From positions 1,426,001 to 1,490,000 of the forward strand of contig CM049996.1 in the NCBI GenBank assembly GCA_016630955.3: 64,000 nt of DNA, in the 5' to 3' direction. The stretch is from Didymella arachidicola. Lineage: Eukaryota > Ascomycota > Dothideomycetes > Pleosporales > Didymellaceae. Made by a program: the position numbers and the translations under genes. Shown here piece by piece: positions 1 through 10,630 of the stretch (the first letter of the stretch is position 1; each line of letters opens with the position of its first letter). The notes beneath the pieces were generated by a model that did no database searches, was not told the origin of the DNA, and saw nothing but the letters and a program-made list of their open reading frames with translations.

Positions 1-1
1 G

Positions 2-2053
2 TCACCCGTCAAGGGTGCATCGACAAAACTGTCAAGAATGCCGGCCAAGCTTGCATACCCCACACTACCACATGATGGCGAAGATGGCGTACAACCGGAA
101 ACATCAACTGAGCAGATCGAAGGAGAAGACATCACGGTAACAGGGCCTTCGCTCGAGAGCGTGGTTGCCGAGGTTGTTGCCAACGTACCTGCTGCCACGA
201 CATACGTCGTCGATAACGATATCGCAAAAAGGGAAGAGATAGACCACGTGGACAGCGCACCGACGTCAGACATCGATGCTAATCCGACGGAATCGGCTGA
301 GGCATGTACTGCTGCCAACAGTGCAGGTCTTCAACCAGAAGATGCAGAGGATGTCAAGTATCCTCAACTACCTGTTCAAGCTTCAGACCACATTGGACAC
401 AAACCAACCGCACATGAAGACAGCGAGGATGAAGAGAAAGACGCTGAGATGTCTGAGATTGATCTGGGTGCTTTCAGGACATCAATAAAAGCTGGTGAGA
501 GTGAAAGCACCGGTGTTGGGGGTGAGGAATCAGAAGATGTCACTGAGGCATCACTGCAATTAGATATCCAGGAGGAGTATGAACTTGAGGGCGAGCTCGC
601 CTCGCAGCCCCCAACACCAAAGCCGCCTGTGACTGGGGCACACGATATTGCAGACGGGTTAACACTGCCGCTCGCAGCAGCAAATGTGCCCTTGGAGGAA
701 CAGACACCGAAAATGCTGCACTCGCCACCACCACCTCTGCGCATCCACTCTGGTCCTGACGATGCGACAATGACTCTCGCTATCGACGACGATACAGCCA
801 TTCTGAAGAGTTTCCTCAGTCGAGCAGCCGCCAGCAAAGCAGAAAGGTCGGCGATTATTACAAGACGGTCGTCGCTGGAGAACAGGCGAGACTCGGACGT
901 CGTACGTCACGCACTAGCATCCCCACGCAAAGCTCTTGAGGAAATGGATCCCAACTCGCCCACTAAGATTGACAGCGAGTCTGCCTTCGATATTACTGAG
1001 ACGCTGGTACAGCAGACTGATTTGGAAGAGGCTGCATCGCCCGCGCTGGAGCAAAATGAGAGCGAGGAATCTGCAGAGAAGGTTGGGCGCGCGTCACGCC
1101 GGTCATCCCGCGCAAAGAAATCCCGCCTTCCAGCCCCAGCTTCACTCGCTCAAGGACCAACCGCCAACAAGATTGCTATTCGTCGCGCGGATGGGAGCGA
1201 TCCTGTTGTACTCAAGAAGACCGATGCCCAAGAACTCGCCCTCATTACTCGGGATAACACGCGGAAGAACAAGCAGGGCGCTTTCATGGTCAGTCTGCGC
1301 TTACTGAACCTTCAAGCTGAAGCTATCATGTTTCCACCCGCTGAACTTGATACTGAAGAGAGACTGCCGGTACCTGGGAGGAGAGGAATCAGGTGGGACG
1401 AGACATTGGCGTACTATCAAGGGCACGCGGACACTGTTGCCTCGCAGGAAGCTGAGGCAGCGAGCCTTTCTACTCCAGACGAACTCAGTCTTCCAGGACC
1501 AGTAGTCACAAAGAAACCCAAGACCAAGGCAAACACGGACAAGAACTCCACTCCGAGGGTCCGCCGTGTGAAGGGGCTTGGCACAGCGAACGGCACACCT
1601 GGAAAGGGCTTGCTAGCGACTGGCAGTCTCCTCCCAGAAGCTGTACAAGAAAACAAGACTGCTACAACTGCTCAAATTGCACCAGCACCCGCTCCGAAGG
1701 GCATCCCCAAGCCCAAAGTCACCAGAAAGCTGCCCGTCCCTCCCGCACCTGTAGAGAAGCTCCCGGCTCTCGAGATTGCACCCGTCGGCATCGAGCCGGC
1801 CAAAGAACGCAAGAGCCGCATCGCGCCGCCAAAGAGCGTGAAGCTACCCAAGCCTACCTCTGTATCAATCGTCAGTGCGCCAGCAGTCTCTGCGGCCGAG
1901 AAGGAGAACAAGAGAACCGGCATCAGTGGTGCGACGCCACGGAAGGGAATACCTGCACCGCGCATCGTGGCGCCGAAGATTGCAACACCGGCGCCAGCGA
2001 CGAGTGTGGGTGTGGAAAGTGCACTTCCCAGGCGGCGAGGGCGCAAGGTCTAA
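2..2053 (+). CDS. Disordered hypothetical protein, probably 5'-partial
   Basis: I do not recognise this protein. The frame is open from base 2 to a TAA at 2051-2053. The first ATG is at 38, but the codons before it are also open, so the gene probably begins outside the window. The product is acidic in its first half (many Glu/Asp/Ser), then Ser/Arg-rich around a segment reading RRSSLENRRDSD, and ends Pro/Ala/Lys-rich with short KGIP-type repeats and a basic tail (RRRGRKV). The only part that looks folded lies around 1190-1420 and contains the words GAFMVSLRLLNL and RRGIRWDETLAYY; it is the part most likely to be conserved. No catalytic motif, signal peptide or membrane segment is visible. The basic, disordered composition suggests a nuclear or scaffold protein, but that is inference. 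Confidence 0.7.
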   Translation, partial: SPVKGASTKLSRMPAKLAYPTLPHDGEDGVQPETSTEQIEGEDITVTGPSLESVVAEVVANVPAATTYVVDNDIAKREEIDHVDSAPTSDIDANPTESAEACTAANSAGLQPEDAEDVKYPQLPVQASDHIGHKPTAHEDSEDEEKDAEMSEIDLGAFRTSIKAGESESTGVGGEESEDVTEASLQLDIQEEYELEGELASQPPTPKPPVTGAHDIADGLTLPLAAANVPLEEQTPKMLHSPPPPLRIHSGPDDATMTLAIDDDTAILKSFLSRAAASKAERSAIITRRSSLENRRDSDVVRHALASPRKALEEMDPNSPTKIDSESAFDITETLVQQTDLEEAASPALEQNESEESAEKVGRASRRSSRAKKSRLPAPASLAQGPTANKIAIRRADGSDPVVLKKTDAQELALITRDNTRKNKQGAFMVSLRLLNLQAEAIMFPPAELDTEERLPVPGRRGIRWDETLAYYQGHADTVASQEAEAASLSTPDELSLPGPVVTKKPKTKANTDKNSTPRVRRVKGLGTANGTPGKGLLATGSLLPEAVQENKTATTAQIAPAPAPKGIPKPKVTRKLPVPPAPVEKLPALEIAPVGIEPAKERKSRIAPPKSVKLPKPTSVSIVSAPAVSAAEKENKRTGISGATPRKGIPAPRIVAPKIATPAPATSVGVESALPRRRGRKV

Positions 2054-4298
2054 GACACCAAAGACAGTCCGTGGTGTGGAAACGTTGTAACGATGTGATG
2101 ATTGAGGCGCATTGCATGTTTGTAAGCTTTGCTACATTTCTTGGAGTTCTATACCTTCTCTGCATTTATGGCGACGGATACTTAGAGGCGCATGCGGTTC
2201 ATGGCGGTGGGCGGGCTTTCGAGCTTGGGCCGGTGCTACAAACAATGCTATTTATTCATTATCTCATGTTGAATTCGACCTCGACATGTCAATCTTCTGT
2301 TGCTCTCATATCTCGAAACGCAAAGCCCGCTAGCCCATGTCTTCTTTTCTGCGGCGCCAAAACCAGTCAACCCAAAACCTCGTGGTCTTTGCCCTGCCTA
2401 TCAATTGCAACACATTTCCCCCTCTCTAAGATCTAAAACTTACGCGTCTCCGGGACATGGCTGTGTCTCGTTGGCAACAACGCAAGTCTGCTTCTCATCT
2501 ATCCAAAACTTCAACAATGACGACAGCTATGTCCCCGTGCTGCGACGAGCGCTGCACCCTATAAGGCTTGGACCTTGTTAATCATATTCCCTCCACAAAA
2601 GCCTCGATGCACTTTCGAATTTGAAAGGAAGAGAACTGGTATGCATAGCCAGAATGGAACTAAAGAAGCATATGTGGCGTTCTCGCTGCCTTGCCTTCTG
2701 CTTACAAAGCGGGCATGGAAATGGTGATTCCCACGGATTCTGTTGTTGTTTGGTACTTTCCTCTGCAACATTTCAAAAAGGATGCAGGACTCTACATGTC
2801 CTGTTCTGCTCGTGATCGAAAGCGAAAGGACTACTCTGATGCTCGCTCCCCTTTCTTGATGTCGAAAATGAAGCAACGTACTCGCATGGCTTCCGCTTCT
2901 CGTCGAATGAAATGTACTGGTCAATACTCGATGGTGGCCCTCGTGGAAGAGGTGGGCGTGGAGTTTGTCATGGGGTGCGTTGTGTTTGGATCTGCTTTGA
3001 GGTTCACGATGACTTGGTTAGTGTGCGAGGTGTATAAGATGTCGAATTCTGTATACTTCCAGATCTGTCGAGCATGTGATCCTTCCATTCGGATCAGAAC
3101 GCAGTTGATATGCGTCGATGCGTTTTCCTTGAGTGGCGATGGAGAAGGGATTAGTTTTGTGGGAATGTTTCCTGCTTCTCAAACATCGGGAAAGAATACA
3201 GGGCACATAGATACTGGCGGCATGCGTTGAGTAACTTTACGGCTGGCTGGAGGAAGTCAGTTGAAGGAAGTCTGTGTACGCCTTTCCTCGGCCGGGACCC
3301 GGGGTTACTTTGCGATGTCTGCAAACTCTGCCGATGTCTGTTTCAAAAGACGAGCAAGTGGTGCATATGTCCTGCAATGTCTCAAACATCTTTATTGTTG
3401 CCATCACAAAGTGGCTCGCGTATGATACGGATCTCAGGTCTGCCCAGTCTGTGAAAGAGCGTGTGAATGTGGAGAAACAATATTCTGTTTCAACCACCAT
3501 AGGAATTACTCACGCTCAAGTACGTGCTAAAACCTCTGGACTACCTTCTTTCGTTCTAGGTAGCTGAGGTGGAAGTACAAGGGCTTTACGCCGATGTCAC
3601 CGCAACTACCAAAACGACTGGAACATGTTGGTTGTGGTCTAAAGTGTTCTTGGGTTTTGGAGCATGTCTACTGCAGCAAGAGCATCTACTATGTCCACTC
3701 GATCTTCTGATTGAAACGTTACGTATATTCTCGGTGTAAGCATTCGTCCAGAAACCGGTTCACATTTAAACGCCTCGATTAATCGGAGCACACTAGGCGG
3801 CATGAATATCCCTATCGGTCCTGGTTGCTTGCTACATCTAAGCTCCTCTATCCTTCAGTACAAAAAGTCGGAGATCTGAAGAATCTTCAATTTTGGAACT
3901 AAGAGCCATTGATATAGTTCTGCTGCGTTCACACGCATAATGCCAGTCGTTGACGATCACTGGAGACGCGATGATGACCATGATAGTCAAGTCCAGGATG
4001 TATGTGATACAACCTCGGAACCGAATATGCGTACAACGAACGCGTAGCCAGGTTGGTGGTATATCACCTTATTGTTCAGTACCTGGTTAGCCTTGATCCT
4101 CTTGTCCACGGATCAGAACAAGCGAACAGTGAAGCCCAGGCGCTTCGATACCGTAAATTTACGAATTCTAAGGGAGGGTAAGCAATTTCATGCAAGAATC
4201 GGGTAAGCACTGTCATATGCACACATTAGTGCATCCGGAGTCCTTCTACTGTGTAGCTCTCTCACACCTTAGGACTGTACATATTCATGATTTATGCA
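2054..4298. other. Intergenic region, no convincing gene
   Basis: This 2.2 kb stretch has only short overlapping open frames on both strands. The longest (2691-3230, 179 codons) has erratic composition and no family resemblance that I can see. No tRNA or clear repeat was found. It ends at the TA target site of the transposon that starts at 4301. Confidence 0.5.
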
Positions 4299-4300
4299 TA

Positions 4301-4319
4301 ACGTGTTTTACAAGCGAGT
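4301..4319 (+). repeat. Left terminal inverted repeat
   Basis: This 19-bp end, ACGTGTTTTACAAGCGAGT, matches the reverse complement of 6120-6138 with one mismatch (C here, T at the other end). It is preceded by the TA target duplicate. Confidence 0.88.
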
Positions 4320-4341
4320 CGTCAATACAAGCGAGTCGTCA
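4311..4341 (+). repeat. 17-bp tandem duplication inside the left transposon end
   Basis: CAAGCGAGTCGTCA occurs at 4311-4324 and again at 4328-4341, separated by ATA. The right end has a single, divergent counterpart, so the two ends are asymmetric. Confidence 0.85.
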
Positions 4342-4421
4342 GCCCCACCAACTCTGTGCACCTCTTAACGCGTATATCTTAACAACGCAATAGTAAAGTA
4401 TCTAGAAATTAATAGAGTAGA

Positions 4422-6074
4422 TTAAGCAGTAGCTACAGCCTCTTTCTTGCATGTACGTGAGTTGTGCCCAGTCTCCCTACACGTCTTACAGCGCGCCAGA
4501 GCCTGGCGGCTAAGGCCTGATCGCTCTCCTCCATGACGCTCCTCACGAGCAAGCTGCTGATCTGCCTCACGTTGAGCAAGTATATCCTCTCCAGTCCCCT
4601 TTGTTAACACTCCTTGCTTCTGTATACGCTTTTTCTTGCGCTCCCTACGCTTTGACGCTGCTTTGTTAGCCCTCTCAAGGCTAGCAATCCTTTCCTTCAT
4701 CAGCTCAGCTGAGAGGATCATCATCTCAGCTCCTTTCTTAAGCTGGTCTATCTTCTCAATTATAGAAGCTGGTGACGAGCTCTTGTGCTGGCGTATGCGC
4801 TCACGAATTAGGCTTGATTGAGCCTCAAGCTCGCGGGCGTTGCTTGGAGTACGAGCCTCCCAGAGAGCCTCTGTGAGAGCCGCTGGTGGAGTAGGTGTAC
4901 GTAGCTGTACGTCTAGCTTTGAGAGGACAGCCTCTGGCTGATAAGGTACTAGACCTGCTCCCCGGAAGGCTGAGCAGATATTGACTGGCGTAAACGATCG
5001 ATTAAAGGCTGCCTTAAACGCAGGCAGAAACTCAAGCTTGGTGATGTGGTTGATGTGGTTGCGCATCAGGCTCTCTACCTCACGACTATAGGCGCGCTTT
5101 AACGGCGAGAAGCAGCCAACGTCAAGGGGCTGGAGTAGGTGAGAGGAGTGGGGTGGCATACAGAGCGTGTAGATGTTGTGCCCCTTGCAGAGCTCCTGGA
5201 ATTCAAGAGAGTGGTGGCTCTCGTGGCCGTCAAGGATAAGTAGGCACCGCGCTCCTACTACACGAGCCTGAGTGTGAGCGTTAAAGTGCTTCAGCCACTC
5301 TACCCCAAGCTCGTTATTTGTCCAGCCATTGTCGCTAACTGCAATTGCCCAGTTGCGTGGGATCTCTGTCTCCTCATACCAGGCAGAGAGGTGGTACTTG
5401 CCAGCAAAGATTAGGAACGGTGGGACTGACCAGCCAGCAGCGTTGATAGCTGCTATTACTGTCACCCACTCACGGTCGCCAGGCTGAACAGTCTTTGGCC
5501 TGACTCTCGTCTCTGATCCTGTCACAACAAGCTGCGTTGTAATCTTGCCCATCATAAAGCCAGCCTCGTCAAAGTTGTAGACGTCTTCGTCGCAGATGCC
5601 GTACTTGGCCTTTGTCTGCTCTACAAGCTGAAACCAGCCTTGGATAAGGACAGGATCCTCGCATAGAGCTCTCTGCCTGTTGTAAGCTCGGTTGAAACGC
5701 GTTGTAAGACTCTCTGTATGCTTAACAAAGTTAGCTGGCCACTTTTGCCCAACCTGGCCTGCACTGCGCGCAGCTAGCAGCTTATCAGCTATATTACGTA
5801 CAGCTGCGTACGTAGGCGCAAATCCACGTAGATCTAGATCAAGTATGTATTTAACAATCACCTCCTCTTCTAGCTGGGTAAGCTTCTTTGAGTTGGGCTG
5901 GCAATCGTGTCGGGCAAGCGTGCCAGCGCGTCGGCGGTGGAGCGTTGCGCAAGAGACCCTAAACGTGCCTGCAGCACGCCTCTTAGTCTAGATTTGGTCT
6001 GTATTAAGAGCTGATATTGCAAGATATATATCAGCCTCATCTGAGGTGTTTTGACGTAGATGTGATAGTTTCAT
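4422..6074 (-). pseudogene. Fot1/pogo-type DD35D transposase with one premature stop
   Basis: Reading from an ATG at 6074 gives 550 residues to a TAA at 4422-4424, interrupted only by TAG at codon 29 (5988-5990). The stop falls inside the N-terminal Psq-type helix-turn-helix; the flanking words (ALNTDQI before, KRRAAGTFRV after) continue the expected fold. Next come a CENP-B/Tc5-type DNA-binding region and the DDE_1 core. The catalytic acidic residues are visible as NFDEAGF (Asp169), LILDGHESH (Asp282) and QPLDV (Asp318); the last two are separated by 35 residues, giving DD35D. A basic coiled coil follows, and the protein ends in a CX2CX4HX4C zinc knuckle (CKTCRETGHNSRTC). The stop is one C-to-T change from CAG, in CpA context, as RIP would give. 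A shorter product from a downstream start would lack the HTH. Confidence 0.88.
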
Positions 6075-6119
6075 AGTTAATACAAGTGTAGAGGGTACAG
6101 GAAGTTGGTGGGGTGGCTC

Positions 6120-6138
6120 ACTCGCTTATAAAACACGT
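6120..6138 (-). repeat. Right terminal inverted repeat
   Basis: The reverse complement reads ACGTGTTTTATAAGCGAGT and pairs with 4301-4319. The TA target duplicate follows at 6139-6140. Confidence 0.88.
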
Positions 6139-6140
6139 TA

Positions 6141-6714
6141 CATTTCCTAGGCGGTGATGAATGGCTGAGAAGAGCAGAGGCGCGAAAGAGCTGGTCATGA
6201 CGTGGAGATCGCATAGCAGATCACAGAATATGGCGGCGAAGTCGCTTCTGATGCGAAGTTCATGGAGGTCAGCTAAAGTCGGGAAGTCCACGGTGTGGAC
6301 GGGTGGTTGATGAGGATTAGCGAGCCCGTGTGTGGATCCTTCGCGGGTACGTCACCCACTGTGACCCACAAGATCTTCGTTAGCAACTGCCACTCCTGCA
6401 CTCCTTCCCAGATCACCGAATGTCGCAGTGGCGTACACTCAACCTACCATCGCTTCACACTTCCCGCGATCGTGAAGATCTGTGTAGATTAACGATGCAT
6501 CTCGGCGCGAAAACAGGTATTGTAGGCGGGAGAGGACACGCTAGACGCGGTGCGCCACCGCTACATCCTTGAACATGACGTAGATACAGCAGCGTTTCAC
6601 CATTACCAGCTGTATACCCTCGAAGGATTTCGTGATCAACAACAACATACAAACATACCAGCGCAGCAGGCACAAGCGAAATCACAACCGAAGACCACGA
6701 AGAACAGCGACAGA
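6141..6714. other. Intergenic region / 5' flank of the glycine-zipper gene
   Basis: Only short frames are seen. The bases before 6715 are rich in ACAAC/CAGC runs typical of fungal 5' leaders. The frame upstream of the chosen ATG is open but lacks a better start than a GTG at 6550. Confidence 0.5.
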
Positions 6715-8028
6715 ATGGGACACAGCCAACAGAAGCCTATTCCGGAGAAGGAGATCAAGCAGAATGCTGGAGTCTCAGCGACCATGGCATTGCAGGCAGC
6801 GCAGAAGGCATGGGAATATAGGCAAGCTGCCAATGCTGCAGGTGATCCGGACGCTCGAGAAGAGATTCTTGCGAAGGCCATCAACAAAGAGATCGAGGCC
6901 GAATCGTTCGGAAAGGCTGCTAAGTACACGCAGTCTGGTGCCTTTCAGGGTCTTGCCGCTGGCGCTGGTCTAGGTGTACAGCCTGGTGTCACTCTCGGAA
7001 AGATCACAGGAGCTATAGTTGGGGGAACAGTGGCTACTATCACTGGTCTGCTTGGCGGTGGAATTGGCTCAGTGTATGGTGCGATGAACGGTCCAATGTG
7101 GAATCTTGGAGAGATGGCCAGTCATGGCGTTCGAGGCGTGATTGGAGACTTCCCAAACTGGAAGTCTTCACCAGCACAAAAGAGGGCACTTGAGAAGATG
7201 GTCATGCAGTCGAAGGAGACACAGGCGCCGAGCGAGGAAGAGTTGGAGCAAATGAAGAACGACATGCCGGACGACATGCCACAGTCATGGTCGCAGTCAG
7301 TCTCAGATATGACGAGCTGGAGACCTTCGATGACATCGATGCCCAAGATGCCAAACATGCCTTCAATGGGGCAAGCCGGGACTGCGATAGGACTGGGTGG
7401 ACTGGGCGCTTCGCTTGGACTTGGAGGCAAGGACAAGGGCCAAGAACAACAAGCGCAGCCGACTGTAAGACAAGCATCGCAACAGGATGGCCATGCCGTC
7501 CGTCAACCGTCCAAACGCGCGGAAGCATCTGGGCCTAAGCAAGCACCGACACCAAAGAGAGCTCCGAAGCCAAAAGAAGCACCAAAGGTCGAGTCACAGT
7601 CAAAGCGACCTTCCGAATCGCCGAGAGACACGAAGCCGCAGCCTCGCAAGTCGCAGCGCACATCTGTGCCACAGCAGCAAGCTGCAGCGGGTACGCCGGC
7701 TGAATCCGCGCCCTCAAAGCTAGAATCGCAATCGAAACCGCCGCCCAAGCCCCAAGAGTCTGCTGCAAAGAAAGAGACAGAGACGAAGAAGTCCCCGCCG
7801 AAACTCGCCTCCAAGCCACAGGCGGCGAACAAGCCTGCAGCATCAGGCCAACCGAAGCCTGCTGCCTCGACGACAAGTAAAGAGAACAAGCCACCTGCTT
7901 CTTCAAATGGCGAACGAAGGAAGCCGAGGAAGTTAACACCAAAGTCTGATGGCGCAAACTCGAGCGCAGGATCAACCAAGCGCGCACCACGAAAGCTGGA
8001 GTCACGGAAAGCAGCTGCAGTTGCTTAG
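6715..8028 (+). CDS. Glycine-zipper-like protein with disordered basic tail (437 aa)
   Basis: The ATG at 6715 gives MGHSQQKPIPEKE and a 437-residue protein. An N-terminal Ala/Gln/Lys helix region is followed, at about residues 85-140, by a Gly/Ala-rich hydrophobic stretch with small residues spaced as in glycine zippers (GAIVGGTVATITGLLGGGIG), probably a membrane hairpin or packing motif. A Met/Pro/Ser repeat-like stretch (SMTSMPKMPNMPSM) and a second Gly-rich patch follow. The last ~190 residues are Lys/Pro/Gln/Ser-rich and probably disordered. The frame is open upstream to 6550, but only from a GTG. I cannot name a function. The glycine-zipper stretch suggests membrane association; that is inference. 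Confidence 0.75.
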   Translation: MGHSQQKPIPEKEIKQNAGVSATMALQAAQKAWEYRQAANAAGDPDAREEILAKAINKEIEAESFGKAAKYTQSGAFQGLAAGAGLGVQPGVTLGKITGAIVGGTVATITGLLGGGIGSVYGAMNGPMWNLGEMASHGVRGVIGDFPNWKSSPAQKRALEKMVMQSKETQAPSEEELEQMKNDMPDDMPQSWSQSVSDMTSWRPSMTSMPKMPNMPSMGQAGTAIGLGGLGASLGLGGKDKGQEQQAQPTVRQASQQDGHAVRQPSKRAEASGPKQAPTPKRAPKPKEAPKVESQSKRPSESPRDTKPQPRKSQRTSVPQQQAAAGTPAESAPSKLESQSKPPPKPQESAAKKETETKKSPPKLASKPQAANKPAASGQPKPAASTTSKENKPPASSNGERRKPRKLTPKSDGANSSAGSTKRAPRKLESRKAAAVA

Positions 8029-9220
8029 GGGTAATTGTCCAATACGGCGCGGCTTGAAAAGGAACTATTACGGGGTTGAGAGACCCATCAGATTGCACAT
8101 GCTGTCTATGGAAGTCGTTGCATGCAGCATTCAGCGTTGTTTGGTATCCACCTATTAGCGAGCAGTCTTACTCCGCACTCTAGCTTGTTATTATTCATCC
8201 CTCGTAGCCTCGATTTGATACCCCGAACTCCTTTACCACGAGCTTCACAAACGTACCTAAATTGACTCTTCTGCAGCGCTTGAAGGTTGGCCCGCACAAC
8301 ATTAGCGTGTCACGGCAGTTTTGAGCCCTGAGGGGGCGTAAACTATCGCCGTATCGTAGCGCACTCGTCAAGGCGTGATCTGGCGACCACAGTATGCGAC
8401 ATCTAGTGAGGAGAACGCGATGGCTTTGATCAATGGAACTGCTGCCAGTATGCGAGCGCGGCAGTGATGTAAAGCAGTGCTCAGTAGCATGCGACTTCGT
8501 GCCTTCCAAGGATGAGTACGCGGCTACGGCGCAGAATCTTGCATCGTCACGATTGGCGAGGTTCTTTCGACTCCAGATTTCAGGCAACACCCCTCTCATC
8601 CTTGTCTGCTATTATATGATAACGCCATATATAGCGTATAGCTTGACTGTCGTCGTACGCACTCCATAAGAGTACTTTGCGCAACTCGTTGGAGTAAGTG
8701 ATCTGCAGCTGCATTATGAACACGGTTGTCCTGATTTACACCGATGTTATCGGCAGATGCGACGAGAATCATGTATGGTCCTTTCTTATGCTTTATTAGC
8801 ACGAGTCACTCGCTAAGGAATGATCAAGTCAATCCTAGCTTCTGAGACTCGTGATCATGTTGACTTGTAGTGGGCAGTCTCCTCTTCAAAACCTTTGGGG
8901 TTTCTCTCTGGCTACTTCACTTGGTTTGTCAGCCCGTGGGTATGGCAGGCGTATCACGTCGAGAATGTTGTCGGCATCAAGGTATTTTAGTAAGTGCCTT
9001 CGCCACAGGGTGAAGCGCCAGGCCTCTCGCGATGGACCATCGTCAGGCTGTCAGCCAGTGAGGTCACCGCCACACTAGATTACTCATGCTCAGCCATCGT
9101 AACGGTGGTCTTTTCCACTGCGCTGTCTATTCGGATCCTCCAGCTTGGCTCTGACACCGAGGAGTCTACAAGTGTGGTCGTTTCGGCACTGCATGTGGAC
9201 TAAGGAGATCTCCTGACCGG
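8029..9220. other. Intergenic / relic zone before the monooxygenase pseudogene
   Basis: No convincing gene is present. Short frames (for example minus strand 8195-8599) have random-looking composition. The stretch around 8850-9200 reads as open fragments in changing frames and could be decayed coding sequence, but I cannot assign it to a family. Confidence 0.4.
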
Positions 9221-10630
9221 CATCATCATCTCGACTTCACGATTTTTGGAGCTCTCGGCATGGGCTCAGCGTTAAGAAGGACCGGCGAGAAGAACCTCTT
9301 GATCCTGGAGAAAGGTCCGACAGTGGTAGGGGCCTGGAGAGATGATACATACCCAGAATGCACCTGCGATGTAACCCTACATCTGCACCCTTTCTCCTTC
9401 GCTGCCTACAAAGCCGTACAAAACGCTTCCCGCCACAGCAGGAGATCCTTGGATAATCGGAAGAGATTGCCATTGATGAAGGACTCTTACCTCATCTCCA
9501 CACGCAGTGTAGCCCCGCTTCAGAGAAAAGAGAAAACATGAGCGACTGAGAAGTTATCACCGCAACCAATGGACACATACACACTGAGGTCGTCATCTTT
9601 CCTGTGGGTCACCTACACCAGCCAAGCCTTCCGGATTTACCTGGTCTGTATAATTTCCATAGCCCTGTTCTGCATCGGGCAAAGTGGGATCGCAGAGTCA
9701 ACTTGTATGGCAGATGTATCAGCATTATTAATACGGGCTCAATGGCAGCGCACATGCTGCCCGCCCATGCATTGGTCGCGTCCAGTGTGACAATGTATCA
9801 ACGCAATCTGCATTGGGTTCTTCCCAAGCTCAGCTCCAATTTTGGCTGGGCTAGTCGAACGCTGTTACGAGCTCCTATTACTCATCGAGACCAAAGGAAG
9901 ACAGTGCCTAACGGAGCAGATATTCTGCTCTAGCCTGTTCCCCGCTCGAAGCGTACGCACAGGGAAACTTGTGTACAGCCATTCAGGACAATGATCTAAT
10001 GCAGAAAGCTTTCGCTTGCCTAACCACTCGGCAATAAGTGGATTCTGTTGGATACCAATTCCTAAACAGCGTTGGCACGTCCGAATTTGCAGCTGATCAC
10101 TGACCCGATCCATTCCGTAAGCGATGAAGGCATCAGGACCGATGAGCGAGCTCGGCTGACGGATGTTATGATCTGTGCAACAGGCTTCCAAACTTCTCAG
10201 TCCCTTGTGCCTATGAGAGTGCAAGGGAATAAAGATCCAATGCTGAACGAGGACTGGCACTATGGCGCAGATGTATTCATGGGTCTTGCGATCCACAGCT
10301 ATCCCAACCTCGTTTTGATCGCTGGACCGAACTCGTTCAACGTGGCAGGAATTAATCACTAGATGAAAGAAGTGCAGATCTCCCATATCATACGATGTTT
10401 GCAAGGAGTTGTGCGATGCTGCAGCCATCGGAGTCAGTTTAAGAGCCACACCAAAGCACCTGGAGTGGTTGAGGCAGAAGGTGGAGGAGACTGTTTGGCA
10501 AGATTTGGTTGACAACTGGTAAAAACATGAGAGCGGAAAGATCGCAAACCCATGGCAAAGCTCTCTCCGCGTGTTCGAACGTTTGCTGCGTTACGAACCA
10601 AGCCAATCGTTCGACAAGCTCGAACCAAAT
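9221..10630 (+). pseudogene. Decayed FAD-dependent Baeyer-Villiger-type monooxygenase
   Basis: Successive short frames on the plus strand line up, in order, with one flavin monooxygenase. 9221-9420 holds the FAD-binding start: an eroded GxGxxG (IFGALGMGSALRRTG), then LLILEKG, WRDDTYPECTCDV and a HPFSFA block. A shifted frame at about 9420-9460 gives RFPPQQEILG followed by a stop. 9590-9720 gives GHLHQPSLPDLPG and the family fingerprint F-x-G-x3-H-x3-W with Gly replaced by Ser (FHSPVLHRAKWD). 10030-10360 gives ALARPNLQLITDP, then a conserved ATGF word and GPNSFN. 10370-10620 gives IIRCLQ and, shifted, SGKIANPW. Several stops and frame changes separate these blocks, so no intact enzyme can be made. 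Intact relatives insert oxygen into ketones with FAD and NADPH. Confidence 0.85.

Larger units (their letters stand above)
4301..6138 (-). mobile_element. Pogo/Fot1-type DNA transposon (1838 bp), nonsense-damaged
   Basis: The element is bounded by TA dinucleotides at 4299-4300 and 6139-6140, the target-site duplication typical of Tc1/mariner-pogo elements. Its ends are inverted repeats: ACGTGTTTTACAAGCGAGT on the left and the same 19-mer with one C/T difference on the right, followed by a shared CCCCACCAAC block. A single transposase gene fills the interior on the minus strand. The left end carries a 17-bp tandem duplication that the right end lacks. The TIRs and protein differ from those of the two elements at 27.4 and 55.2 kb, so this is a separate family. 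The transposase has an in-frame stop, so the copy is probably non-autonomous. Confidence 0.9.

Noticed and set aside
2691..3230. 179-codon frame as a gene
   Set aside because: It has no signal peptide, domain or splice context; overlapping frames on both strands are equally open, and the composition looks random.
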